Assembly (NCBI RefSeq): GCF_038069765.1
Contig: NZ_JBBPFS010000004.1
Location: forward strand, 62,001-126,000
DNA length: 64,000 nt
Direction of reading: 5' to 3'
Origin: Arthrobacter_B sp038069765
GTDB lineage: Bacteria; Actinomycetota; Actinomycetes; Actinomycetales; Micrococcaceae
Part shown: positions 17,611 to 25,789 of the stretch, piece by piece
How positions within the stretch are numbered: the stretch's first letter is position 1
Layout of the letters: every line of letters begins with the position of its first letter
Position numbers and translations under genes: made by a program
Notes under the pieces: generated by a model
Databases searched by the model: none
What the model saw: the letters and a program-made list of their open reading frames with translations, nothing else
Told to the model about the DNA's origin: nothing

Positions 17611-18587
17611 CCCCCGGCCGCGCGCATCCTGCGGAGCCGGCGTACTGAGTGTCCGGCCGTGCGCAGCCGCGAGTCGCCGTAGGGAATGCCTCCGCGCAGA
17701 CGCCAGCCCACTGCGAGCCACACACACAGCGCCCGCTCCAGTATCCACAGCGGGGCCCAGAGTGCGGCACCAGGGCTGAACACCCCGGCGCCGTGCGCCC
17801 GCCGCCGGCCCGCTTCGGCCGCGAGAATGCCCGCAGCCGCGAGTGCCGCCAACCCCGCAGGTTTCCGCAGGCACACCAGTATTGCGGGAAGCAGCGCCAG
17901 CTCGGCGGCCAGGCGCACGGGCTGGGCAAAGTCGTCATAGGCCTGCCGCACCCGCTGGCGCCGAAAGTGCGGAGCCGAACACGGGACCCGGGGAACAAAC
18001 AGGTCATCAGCCCTGATCTCGCGTCCCCCCGCTGCGCGGACGGTCCGCAGCAGCTCCAGGTTTTCGAACAACACGTTTCCGCTGTACCCCCCGGCGGCCT
18101 GAAGGGTTGATCTGCGGAGAACAAGCGTCCCGGGGTAATCCGATCCGAAGGCCCGGTTGATCAGCGTTCTGGCCGTATCCCAGCGGGCATGCCAGGGAAG
18201 CGGGCCAGGGAAAAAATTCTGGGGACGGACGACGTCGGCCCCTGCCAGCAGCGCGACGGCGCGCTCCAGCGCCGCACGCGTGTACCGCACGTCGTCGTCG
18301 GCAATTACGAGGTATTCGCGCTCCATCAACTGGACACCGGTCAGCACCCCCGCCACTTTTCCGTTGGCGCAACCCGAGTGCCGGGGCCGGCAGTGGCGCA
18401 CTGCACGGGGAAGGGCACGGGCGTGGGCAGCAAACACCTCCGGAGGTGATCCATCAACCACCAGGACCGGGATCCAGCGGCTCAGCTCCTCCAGATAAGA
18501 GCACAGCGGTTCCAGATCCGCGTCGTCGTGCCATTTGAGCGGCAGTATGTATCCGGCCTCCGACAGCTGCGGCCCTCCACTCGTCAC
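17523..18587 (-). CDS. glycosyltransferase family 2 protein
   Basis: 354 residues with a GT-A fold: nucleotide-sugar region VLVVDGSPPE, divalent-metal motif IADDDVRY, acceptor-side segment NVLFENLELLRTVRAAGG, then two to three hydrophobic C-terminal helices (LAAELALLPAILVCL, APLWILERALCVWLAVGW). I placed the start at the GTG at 18587 because AAGGAGG lies just upstream. The final 29 residues run antisense to the MFS gene. Product unknown; probably a membrane-associated polysaccharide or glycolipid enzyme. Confidence 0.8.
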   Translation of the reverse strand: MTSGGPQLSEAGYILPLKWHDDADLEPLCSYLEELSRWIPVLVVDGSPPEVFAAHARALPRAVRHCRPRHSGCANGKVAGVLTGVQLMEREYLVIADDDVRYTRAALERAVALLAGADVVRPQNFFPGPLPWHARWDTARTLINRAFGSDYPGTLVLRRSTLQAAGGYSGNVLFENLELLRTVRAAGGREIRADDLFVPRVPCSAPHFRRQRVRQAYDDFAQPVRLAAELALLPAILVCLRKPAGLAALAAAGILAAEAGRRRAHGAGVFSPGAALWAPLWILERALCVWLAVGWRLRGGIPYGDSRLRTAGHSVRRLRRMRAAGGHCPREDFSVPGVAAGEDPAAAFSAAGRA

Positions 18588-18694
18588 GTTTCCTCCTTGC
18601 CCCCGCACCGGCCCCGCAGTCCGTCCCCGTGGCTACTGCTCCGGCGGCCGGCGCTCCGCGACTGTCGGGAAGGGGCAGCCGCGGAGCGGTCCTG

Positions 18695-19576
18695 CTATTC
18701 CTTGTGCAGTTTGTCCTGCATGCTGCCAGCCATCTTCTCGACGACGTTCGGCAGATCGGTGGTGCCGTAGTAGCGGGCATCCACGCGGGTGGGCGGCGGC
18801 ATGGGCGACGACGTCGTCGGTCCCTCGTGGTAGCTGAACTCGCCGTGGCCGTCGGGCGTGGGGCCCGAAGCCCAGGTCCCCTCGGACGCAGCCTTCCCGT
18901 CGGAGAAGTTCAGGTACTGGTAAGACACGGACCGTTCTTCCTTCTTGATCGGGAAGTTCGACGGAACGGGCAGCAGTTCGGCGCCTTCCGCCTGCAGTTC
19001 CTTCGCCGCCGCCATCCACTGGTTCTGGTGCATGGTGTCCCGCGCCAGCAGGAAGGACAGCATGTCCCGCACCCCGTGGTCATCGGTCATGTGGTAGAGC
19101 CGGGCGACCTGAAGCCGGCCCTGCATTTCCGCGTTGGCATTGGCCGTGAAGTCAGCCAGCAGGTTGCCGCTGGCGGTGATGTAGCTGCCCTGCCAGGGGT
19201 TTCCGTTGGAGTCCACGGGGCGTGCTCCGGCACCGGCAACGATGGCCTGCTGGACGTCCATGCCGCCGACGACGGCCGCCACTGTCGGGTCGGACTGAAC
19301 GGCGTCTTCGGTAATGCCCAGCGGCGCCTTTTCCAGCAGCTGGGCGATCATGATCGCCAGCATCTCCACGTGGCCCATCTCCTCGGCGCCGATCCCGTAG
19401 AGCAGGTCCCGGTACTTGCCGGGGATGTGGGAGTTCCAGGCCTGGAAGCCGTACTGCATGGCAACGGTAATCTCACCGTACTGGCCACCCAGGACTTCCT
19501 GGAGTTTGCGGGCATAGACGGCATCCGGCTTGTCAGGCGTGGCCTTGAACTGGAGCTCCTGTTTATGAAAGAACAA
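18695..19576 (-). CDS. manganese catalase (paralogue 1)
   Basis: Dimanganese catalase that dismutates hydrogen peroxide, 293 residues. Metal ligands are at Glu35, Glu66, His69, Glu150 and His183, nearly the same numbering as the Lactobacillus plantarum enzyme. Starts with TTG, chosen because GGAGG lies six bases upstream and the paralogue starts at the same residue. About 85 percent similar to the copy at 22524-23405. A GTAAG-type palindrome lies 89 bases upstream. Cytosolic oxidative-stress defence. Confidence 0.95.
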   Translation of the reverse strand: MFFHKQELQFKATPDKPDAVYARKLQEVLGGQYGEITVAMQYGFQAWNSHIPGKYRDLLYGIGAEEMGHVEMLAIMIAQLLEKAPLGITEDAVQSDPTVAAVVGGMDVQQAIVAGAGARPVDSNGNPWQGSYITASGNLLADFTANANAEMQGRLQVARLYHMTDDHGVRDMLSFLLARDTMHQNQWMAAAKELQAEGAELLPVPSNFPIKKEERSVSYQYLNFSDGKAASEGTWASGPTPDGHGEFSYHEGPTTSSPMPPPTRVDARYYGTTDLPNVVEKMAGSMQDKLHKE

Positions 19577-19664
19577 TCTGCACCTCCGAAAGACGTTTCC
19601 GGCTTACGGTCCGCGAGGGGGACCTGCGGTCTTATGCTGAAAAAGCTAGCCCAAAGACAAACTT

Positions 19665-19678
19665 GTAAGCAAGCTTTG
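19665..19678. promoter_or_regulatory. GTAAG-N4-CTTAC-like palindrome, Mn-catalase 1 promoter
   Basis: GTAAGCAAGCTTTG; right arm with two mismatches to CTTAC. It sits in an A+T-richer divergent region between catalase 1 and a GAF-ANTAR gene. One of five similar sites (23513, 25731, 27922, 47765). Confidence 0.45.
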
Positions 19679-19751
19679 TATTATTACGGCTGCATGGGGG
19701 CATGGCGTATTCCACACAAGTAACGGTGCAGGCCAGGGGCGAAAAACCCCG

Positions 19752-20480
19752 GTGGAGGCCTTTGACGAGGTCCTCAGTGATCATCTCCAGAACCTGATTC
19801 TGGACAGCGCTGATGTGCAGGAATTCCTCTCCCGATTTGCGGACTATTCGACGAGGCGCTTCTCGACGGACGACTCTGAAGTTATCTGCGGCCTGACCCT
19901 GCTGCGGGACCGGAAACGGATCCGCGTTGCCTTCAGCGATGAGCGGGCGCACCGGCTGGACGAGATCCAGAACGACTTCGGCGAGGGACCGTGCCTTTAT
20001 GCTGCACGGGAGCAGGCCACGGTCCATCTTTCCGATCTGGGTCGCGAGACGCGATGGCCCGAATATGCCGCAGTTCTCCGGGAGCACGGTATTGCTTCGC
20101 TGGCTGCCGTGCCGTTCAACCTCGAATCGGACGGATCCGCAGCCCTCAACCTCTACTCAAGACGCCCCGATGCCCTGGACGCCCCGACGATTGCCGCAGC
20201 CGAGGAATACGCCGGGAGGGCAGCCAAGCCCCTGCGGCCGGCCGTACGGTTCTCGGTCCGCGAAGACAACGCCGTTGACCTGGCTGCTGCCTTGGAGTCA
20301 CGGACGGTGATCGATCTTGCGGTGGGAACCATTATGGGCCAGAACCGCTGCAGCCAGCACGAAGCGTTCACCATCCTGCGGACAGCGTCCGGGCGGAGCA
20401 ACATGAAGCTCCGGGACCTGGCTGCACAGCTCGTAGCCTCCGTAGGTGAACCAGCACCGCAGACACATTTCGACACGTAA
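19752..20480 (+). CDS. GAF-ANTAR domain regulator 1
   Basis: 242 residues. GAF sensor domain (about 15-165, with the FGEGPCLYAA segment) followed by an ANTAR RNA-binding domain (about 170-230: ALESRTVIDLAVGTIMGQNRCSQHEAFTILRTASGRSNMKLRDLA). ANTAR proteins bind hairpins in nascent RNA and prevent termination. Starts at GTG with a weak RBS. It is divergent from Mn-catalase 1, so it may control stress genes near by; the target RNA and GAF ligand are unknown. Confidence 0.85.
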   Translation: MEAFDEVLSDHLQNLILDSADVQEFLSRFADYSTRRFSTDDSEVICGLTLLRDRKRIRVAFSDERAHRLDEIQNDFGEGPCLYAAREQATVHLSDLGRETRWPEYAAVLREHGIASLAAVPFNLESDGSAALNLYSRRPDALDAPTIAAAEEYAGRAAKPLRPAVRFSVREDNAVDLAAALESRTVIDLAVGTIMGQNRCSQHEAFTILRTASGRSNMKLRDLAAQLVASVGEPAPQTHFDT

Positions 20481-20622
20481 GCCTCGGCCGTCCCAGCCTC
20501 GTCAGCACCGTGCAAAGTGAGGGTGCCTGGGGGATTGCGGGCACAGCGACCCGGGCGTTACCGTTGTTACGGCCCAGAAGTGCGCCATGCTTTCCACCAA
20601 CACGTCATGGTCCGGGGAAGAT

Positions 20623-20982
20623 ATGGAACATAAACTTAACGCACTGATCCGGCTGGACCTTGATCCGGCCTCTGCTGTCATTGAAATTACCGGCTGTCTA
20701 ACCCTGGGCGGTTCCCAGGCGCTCCTTCCGGTGATCCGCCGCCTCGGAAACCTCATCCCCGGCGGACACCATTTCGTCACGGTGAGCCTCCTGTGTGCCA
20801 GACACATAGACGCCGAGGGGCTTGCCTACCTGCAGGGGCTGCGCTCCATGTCGGCCGAGTCATTGACGGGCGCTCCGCTGACACTGCGGATCCAGGCGCC
20901 GGACATCCTGCCGGAATGCCCTGCCCGCGCCTACGTTTCAGCCGGGACCGGCCGCAGCACCATGAGGGGGGCTGACTGGTGA
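20623..20982 (+). CDS. STAS-like small protein
   Basis: 119 residues whose central part (SAVIEITGCLTLGGSQALLPVIRRL, then LLCARHIDAEGLAYLQGL) resembles a STAS fold as in anti-sigma antagonists. The usual phosphorylatable Ser/Thr position is not obvious. ATG at 20623 preceded by GGGGAAGAT; an in-frame ATG at 20587 is possible. Its stop overlaps the next gene's GTG, so the two are translationally coupled. Confidence 0.6.
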   Translation: MEHKLNALIRLDLDPASAVIEITGCLTLGGSQALLPVIRRLGNLIPGGHHFVTVSLLCARHIDAEGLAYLQGLRSMSAESLTGAPLTLRIQAPDILPECPARAYVSAGTGRSTMRGADW

Positions 20983-21227
20983 GAACCAGATACCTGAAAC
21001 CTTTTTTCCCCGACCAGTTGAACTCAATGGGGCTTCCCACCGACCCGACTGACGCCCATGGCCTGGCAGCCCTGCCGACCCCTACCCTGCAGGGACTGGC
21101 GGACCGGGTTTTTGAGCAGCTGGACACCGACTATCCGTCGCTGGAAGCCGCTGACTGGTACAACGCCCTGGCTGATGTCCTGAGCCAGCGAGCGGACAGT
21201 CCTCAGGTCTTGGACCGCCCAGCCTGA
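20979..21227 (+). CDS. small protein of unknown function
   Basis: 82 residues starting at a GTG that overlaps the preceding stop by four bases. The segment ALPTPTLQGLADRVFEQLDTDYPSLEAADWYNALADVLSQRA is predicted helical and acidic, with no membrane segment. I recognise no family; position suggests a partner of the STAS-like or GAF-ANTAR proteins. Confidence 0.55.
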   Translation: MRTRYLKPFFPDQLNSMGLPTDPTDAHGLAALPTPTLQGLADRVFEQLDTDYPSLEAADWYNALADVLSQRADSPQVLDRPA

Positions 21228-21272
21228 GCCAGCTGCACAAGCCGCACAACCTCTCCGGCGGGGGCCGAAATT

Positions 21273-21306
21273 TTGCGTTGGTCTGTGTAGTATCGGATAT
21301 ATCCGA
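21273..21306 (+). promoter_or_regulatory. candidate promoter with 14-bp palindrome before GAF-ANTAR 2
   Basis: TTGCGT (21273-21278), a 17-base spacer, then GATATA inside the perfect palindrome TCGGATATATCCGA (21293-21306). A protein bound there would cover the -10 region. About 96 bases upstream of the chosen start codon. Confidence 0.4.
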
Positions 21307-21401
21307 GCGTGGCACGGACACTGTCTCCAAGCACTGTCCCTCTCACGCGGCCCACCGTCGGACCGGCACTCACTGGCCCCGAAACGAATGCGAGGCCCAG
21401 T

Positions 21402-22121
21402 ATGGCTGCCGACCTTCCGCTCGATGAATTGTCCACCACTTTTGCCCGGATTCAGGGGCTGCTGCTGACCGAGGAAACGGTCGGTCATGCAGTGGACCTT
21501 CTTGCTGATGCTGCAAAGGAAGCCATTCCGGGAACCTCGGGGGCGGGCGTGTCCCTGATGGACGAACAGGGGCGCCGAACCAGCCGCGGAGCCACCGACG
21601 ATATCGTGAAGCAGGCCGATGCACTGCAGTACGAACTCGGTGAAGGCCCGTGCATCACGTCCTGGGCAGCAACGGGGATCGTGCGCTCGGACGATCTGGC
21701 TACTGAAGAACGGTGGCGCCTCTGGACCCCGCGGGCCGCCGCACTGGGGCTGCGTTCCGTCCTGAGCGCACCGCTGGTCTTCCAAACCGAGTCACTCGGA
21801 GCCATCAAGGTTTATTCGAAGCTCCCGGGCGCCTTCGACGCGCGCAGCGAACGGCTGTTGACCCTCTTTGCCGGTCCGGCTGCCACACTGCTGGCCAACG
21901 TTCAGTCCGCCCAGGCTCCCCGCCGCCTCAGCAGGCAGCTCAAGGAGGCCATCACCAGCCGTGACTCCATTGCCTTTGCGCGGGGCGTCCTCATGGAGCG
22001 CGAAGGCCTGAGCGAGGACGACTCCATGGCGCGCCTTCTTGAGATCGCACGCAGCAGCAGGGCAACTCTCCGCGCTGCCGCCGAGTCGATTGTCTCGGGC
22101 AGCGGAAAGCACCAGGGCTAA
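21402..22121 (+). CDS. GAF-ANTAR domain regulator 2
   Basis: 239 residues. GAF domain (LADAAKEAIPGTSGAGVSLMD, YELGEGPCITSWAATG, SLGAIKVYS) then an ANTAR-type three-helix end (ITSRDSIAFARGVLMEREGLSEDDSMARLLEIARSS). ATG at 21402 preceded by GCGAGG at good spacing; upstream in-frame codons read as non-coding. Paralogous in architecture to the 19752-20480 gene. Probably an RNA-binding antiterminator responding to a small-molecule or redox signal. Confidence 0.85.
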   Translation: MAADLPLDELSTTFARIQGLLLTEETVGHAVDLLADAAKEAIPGTSGAGVSLMDEQGRRTSRGATDDIVKQADALQYELGEGPCITSWAATGIVRSDDLATEERWRLWTPRAAALGLRSVLSAPLVFQTESLGAIKVYSKLPGAFDARSERLLTLFAGPAATLLANVQSAQAPRRLSRQLKEAITSRDSIAFARGVLMEREGLSEDDSMARLLEIARSSRATLRAAAESIVSGSGKHQG

Positions 22122-22132
22122 GGACGGGAAGA

Positions 22133-22504
22133 ATGGGCTTTGATGCGGTGGAACCGGAACAGCGGAGACGGCTGAGGTTGGCATTAACCCAGGCTGGCCT
22201 CGGGACTTCCCAGCTCTGGATGAAGTACTTCAGCATTGGCGGCGAGGCCGGGGAGTATGAGGTGGATGCGTACCTGAACGGTTCTTTGTCCCTTCCCCCG
22301 CTGCAGCGCGACATCCTGGCACATGCGGCAAACGAGCTGATTGACGACCTGCCTCCCCGGCTGCGTGCACCCTACTGCGACGACGATGACCTGGCCGGTC
22401 CAGGCAACCGCCGGGAGCAGTCCTCCGATGAGTTGCGCACCGAAGGAGAGTCCGGCCGGGAATCAGGCAGACCCCGCAGGGATGCCGGTCCGGACCAGGG
22501 ATGA
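22133..22504 (+). CDS. small protein of unknown function linked to GAF-ANTAR 2
   Basis: 123 residues, 11 bases after the GAF-ANTAR stop, with GGGAAGA before the ATG. The N-terminal 80 residues look structured (LRLALTQAGLGTSQLWMKYFSIGGEAGEYEVDAYLNG, then a helical LPPLQRDILAHAANELID); the rest is charged and disordered. No family recognised. Ends 19 bases before the convergent Mn-catalase 2. Confidence 0.6.
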   Translation: MGFDAVEPEQRRRLRLALTQAGLGTSQLWMKYFSIGGEAGEYEVDAYLNGSLSLPPLQRDILAHAANELIDDLPPRLRAPYCDDDDLAGPGNRREQSSDELRTEGESGRESGRPRRDAGPDQG

Positions 22505-22523
22505 TCCGGACCGGCAAAGGTTC

Positions 22524-23405
22524 CTACTCCTTGTTCAGCTTGTCCTGCACGGCGCCGGCCGTTTTTTCAACGGCGTTGGGCAGCTCGGTGGTGCCGTAGT
22601 AGCGGGAATCGGGGTGGGTGGGCGGCGGCATGGGAGCCGACGTCGTCGGTCCGTCGTGGTAGCTGAACTCGCCGTGGCCGTCGGGCGTGGGCCCCGAAGC
22701 CCAGCTCCCCTCGGACGCTGTTTGGCCGTCGGAGAAGTTCAGGTACTGGTAGGAAACCTCGCGGTATTCCTTGTTCAGCGGGAAGTTGGACGGGACGGGC
22801 AGCTGCTCCGCTCCCTCCGCCTGCAGTTCCAGTGCTGCGGTGGTCCACTGGTTCTGGTGCATGGTGTCCCGCGCCAGCAGGAAGGACAGCAGGTCCCGAA
22901 CCCCGTGGTCGTCGGTCATGTGATACAGGCGGGCTACCTGCAGGCGCCCCTGCATTTCCGCATTGGCGTTGGCCGTGAAGTCGGCCAGCAGGTTGCCGCT
23001 GGCGGTGATGTAGCTGCCCTGCCAGGGGTTTCCGTTGGAATCAACGGCACGGGCGCCGGCGCCGGCCACGATGGCATGCTGGACATCCATTCCGCCCACC
23101 ACTGCCGCCACCGTGGGATCGTCCTGCACGGCATCCGACGTAATCCCCAGCGGAGCCTTTTCCAGCAGCTGGGCGATCATGGTGGCCAGCATCTCGACGT
23201 GGCCCATTTCCTCGGCGCCGATCCCGAACAACAGGTCACGGTACTTGCCCGGAACGTGCGCATTCCAGGCCTGGAATTCGTACTGCAGAGCCACCGTGAT
23301 TTCACCGTACTGTCCGCCCAGGACTTCCTGAAGCTTGCGGGCATAAACGGCATCGGGCTGGTCAGGCGTGGACTTGAATTGAAGCTCCTGCTTGTGGAAA
23401 AACAT
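22524..23405 (-). CDS. manganese catalase (paralogue 2)
   Basis: 293 residues, same length as paralogue 1 and nearly identical around the ligands (Glu35, Glu66, His69, Glu150, His183). Differences cluster in the C-terminal tail. ATG at 23405 is preceded by GGAGG at five bases; an in-frame upstream ATG at 23462 has no support. A GTAAT-N3-CTTAC site lies 108 bases upstream. The pair brackets the GAF-ANTAR block; both are on the minus strand. Confidence 0.95.
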   Translation of the reverse strand: MFFHKQELQFKSTPDQPDAVYARKLQEVLGGQYGEITVALQYEFQAWNAHVPGKYRDLLFGIGAEEMGHVEMLATMIAQLLEKAPLGITSDAVQDDPTVAAVVGGMDVQHAIVAGAGARAVDSNGNPWQGSYITASGNLLADFTANANAEMQGRLQVARLYHMTDDHGVRDLLSFLLARDTMHQNQWTTAALELQAEGAEQLPVPSNFPLNKEYREVSYQYLNFSDGQTASEGSWASGPTPDGHGEFSYHDGPTTSAPMPPPTHPDSRYYGTTELPNAVEKTAGAVQDKLNKE

Positions 23406-23512
23406 ATGTACCTCCGGGAGGGTTGAAGCACCCGGTTCCGCACCTCCGTCAGGGGCCGGCAAGCCGGTGCACGTGTGCCCAACGTAATCCCGGCACCCCT
23501 CCCGCCGGAAGG

Positions 23513-23525
23513 GTAATCAGCTTAC
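23513..23525. promoter_or_regulatory. GTAAT-N3-CTTAC palindrome, Mn-catalase 2 promoter
   Basis: GTAATCAGCTTAC, one mismatch and one base shorter than the perfect sites at 27922 and 47765. Upstream of catalase 2 on its coding strand. Confidence 0.45.
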
Positions 23526-23618
23526 TTATCAATTTCCTTTTCCAACTCGCTGCCGGTTCCGCGGCAAGCCTCCGGTCCTATGACCGGCCCCACCCTCAGG
23601 AGTCGCTAGACTACCCCA

Positions 23619-25151
23619 ATGCCCCATGACGATCAGCCCCGGGACGCCGGAAACCAGCCCTCGAGCCAGCCCTCCCCGATGGAAGAAGCCAGCGACGACT
23701 TCGTTGTCCGCCGCCACACCCTGCCTTCCGGACTCCGTTACACCACCACCGCCGGGCGCATGGTGCTGCGGAGCGAAGAAACCAAGGACGGCAAGGCGGA
23801 CGGGTTCCGGCCCCGGGCGGAGATTTTCCTCGTGGCCTACACCGCAGACGGGGAAAGTCCCGCCCCTGCAGCGGCTGCCGCCAACACCCCGGAGACCGCA
23901 GCGGAAACTGCCGCACCAGCCAACCGGCGCCCCGTAGTGTTCGCCTTCAACGGCGGGCCGGGATCCTCTTCGGTCTGGCTGCACATGGGCCTGCTGGGGC
24001 CCCGCATGGTGGACTCCGGGGACGTCGGATCCTTGACCCCTCCCCCGTTCGGGCTGACGGACAACCCGGAAACGCTGCTGGAGCACGCGGACCTGGTGAT
24101 GATCGATCCGGTCAACACCGGTTTCTCCCGGGTGGTGGACGGCGTTGAGTCCGGCCAGTTCCACGGCTTCGAGGCGGACCGGGATCTCGTCGCCGAGGTC
24201 ATCAGGCTGTGGACCACCCGCAACAACCGCTGGCTGAGCCCGAAGTATCTGGTGGGAGAGTCCTACGGCACGCTGCGCGCGGTCGCCGTGGCCGGGCGCC
24301 TGTTTGACGCCTACGGGATGGCGGTGAACGGGCTGGGCCTGATCTCCACCGTGCTGAACATGGCCACGCTGAACTTCGCACCGGGCCGCGACACGCCCTA
24401 TGCGCTGCACCTGCCCACCTATGCGGCCATCGCGCATTTCCACGGCCGGCACGGGGACCGGGAATTGGCCGACGTGGTGCGCGAAGCCGAGGCGTATGCG
24501 GGCCGGGACTTCGGCTACGCCCTCACGCAGGGAGCGCGGCTCAGCGCGGAAGAGTTCGACGACGTCGTCGGCCGGCTGGCCGAGATCACCACCCTTGACC
24601 GCGGATTCATCCGGCGCACCAATCTGCGCTGGGATTACGCGCAGTTCTCCGCAGAACTGCTGCGGGACGAGAACCTGGTGGTGGGCCGGATCGATGGCCG
24701 TTTCACTGCACCGGCGGCCCATCAGCAGGATTCCATCAACTGGGACGATCCCAGCCTGGCAGCCATCAACGGGCCGTACTCGTCGGCGGTCAACCACTAC
24801 GTGCGGGCCGAACTGGGCTACGAGAACGACCTGCCCTATGAAATCCTCACCGGCCGGGTGCAGCCCTGGAGTTACAAAAACTTTGAAGGGGTTCCCGTGG
24901 ACGTTACCGACACGCTGGAGCGCCTCCTGGCGCACATTCCCTCCCTGCGGGTGCATGTGGACTACGGATACCACGACGGCGCAACGCCCCATTTCGCCGC
25001 GGAGTACGTTTGGGCACACATGCGGCTGGACGACGCAGCGCGGTCAAGGTTTTCGCACCACTACTACGAGGCCGGACACATGATGTACGTGAACCCCGGG
25101 TGCCGGGTGGACCAGCTCGCCGCGCTGCGGGAGTTTGTCAGCGCCGGCTGA
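23619..25151 (+). CDS. serine carboxypeptidase (S10 family)
   Basis: 510 residues. Family motifs: oxyanion region FNGGPGSSSVWLHMG, nucleophile Ser215 in VGESYGTLRA, and His in YYEAGHMMYVNPG. No signal peptide, so apparently cytosolic, as for other bacterial members. A Pro/Ala-rich insert (about residues 75-100) lies before the core. Would release C-terminal amino acids from peptides; substrate unknown. The ribosome binding site is weak. Confidence 0.88.
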   Translation: MPHDDQPRDAGNQPSSQPSPMEEASDDFVVRRHTLPSGLRYTTTAGRMVLRSEETKDGKADGFRPRAEIFLVAYTADGESPAPAAAAANTPETAAETAAPANRRPVVFAFNGGPGSSSVWLHMGLLGPRMVDSGDVGSLTPPPFGLTDNPETLLEHADLVMIDPVNTGFSRVVDGVESGQFHGFEADRDLVAEVIRLWTTRNNRWLSPKYLVGESYGTLRAVAVAGRLFDAYGMAVNGLGLISTVLNMATLNFAPGRDTPYALHLPTYAAIAHFHGRHGDRELADVVREAEAYAGRDFGYALTQGARLSAEEFDDVVGRLAEITTLDRGFIRRTNLRWDYAQFSAELLRDENLVVGRIDGRFTAPAAHQQDSINWDDPSLAAINGPYSSAVNHYVRAELGYENDLPYEILTGRVQPWSYKNFEGVPVDVTDTLERLLAHIPSLRVHVDYGYHDGATPHFAAEYVWAHMRLDDAARSRFSHHYYEAGHMMYVNPGCRVDQLAALREFVSAG

Positions 25152-25157
25152 GCGGGG

Positions 25158-25658
25158 CTACCGGGAGGCGAAGTGCCACCAGATCCCGCCGACAAAGACA
25201 GTGCCGGCCGCAAAGGCGAAGGCGAGCTCCAGCAGGATGCCCAGGCCCATGGCCTTCAGTGCCGCATAGCTGGCAGACCAGGCCTGCGGCAGGCTGCGCC
25301 GGCGCAGGAATTCACTCAGCAGCAGCCCGAGGGTGAACCCGATGATCAGCCCCACCACGGGAATGACGAACATCCCCACAATTCCCACCACCACCCCGGC
25401 CAGGACCGAGGCATTGGGGACCTTCCGCTGTTTCAGCCGGCGGCCGGTCAGCACCGCACTGGACAGCAGGCCGGCCGCGGCCAGCACTGCACCGACGCCG
25501 AAGGCCCACCAGGCAGCGGCGCTCTGCATGCCCAAAGCCCATCCCAGCAGCGCGGCAATGATCAGGATGCTGCCCGGCAGAACCGGAATGACTATGCCCG
25601 TCATGCCCACGGCGATGGCCAGGGCGGCAATGACGGTGATGATGATGTCGGGGTCCAT
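25158..25658 (-). CDS. DUF456 membrane protein
   Basis: 166 residues, mostly hydrophobic, four or five predicted helices, with the repeated Gly/Pro motifs GMTGIVIPVLPGSILI and GMFVIPVVGLIIGFTLG that characterise DUF456. Function unknown in the family. Converges with the S10 peptidase, six bases between stops. Confidence 0.82.
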   Translation of the reverse strand: MDPDIIITVIAALAIAVGMTGIVIPVLPGSILIIAALLGWALGMQSAAAWWAFGVGAVLAAAGLLSSAVLTGRRLKQRKVPNASVLAGVVVGIVGMFVIPVVGLIIGFTLGLLLSEFLRRRSLPQAWSASYAALKAMGLGILLELAFAFAAGTVFVGGIWWHFASR

Positions 25659-25730
25659 CCCCCCAGTCTTCCACCCGGGTCCCGGCGCACCGGCTGCGGC
25701 ACGTCGGTCGCCAACCCGCGGCGGTCGATA

Positions 25731-25744
25731 CTAAGCTTGCTTAC
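25731..25744. promoter_or_regulatory. CTAAG-N4-CTTAC palindrome upstream of membrane protein
   Basis: CTAAGCTTGCTTAC, one mismatch to GTAAG-N4-CTTAC, 45 bases before the start at 25790 and preceded by GATA. Same family as 19665, 23513, 27922, 47765. Confidence 0.5.
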
Positions 25745-25789
25745 AGAGCGGCAACCCCGGTCTGCACCCAATTGCATCAGGAGAGACAG

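Noticed and set aside
19733..19751. GGGG-CGAAAAA-CCCC hairpin just before GAF-ANTAR 1
   Set aside because: Only four paired bases and a seven-base loop; not a convincing ANTAR target.
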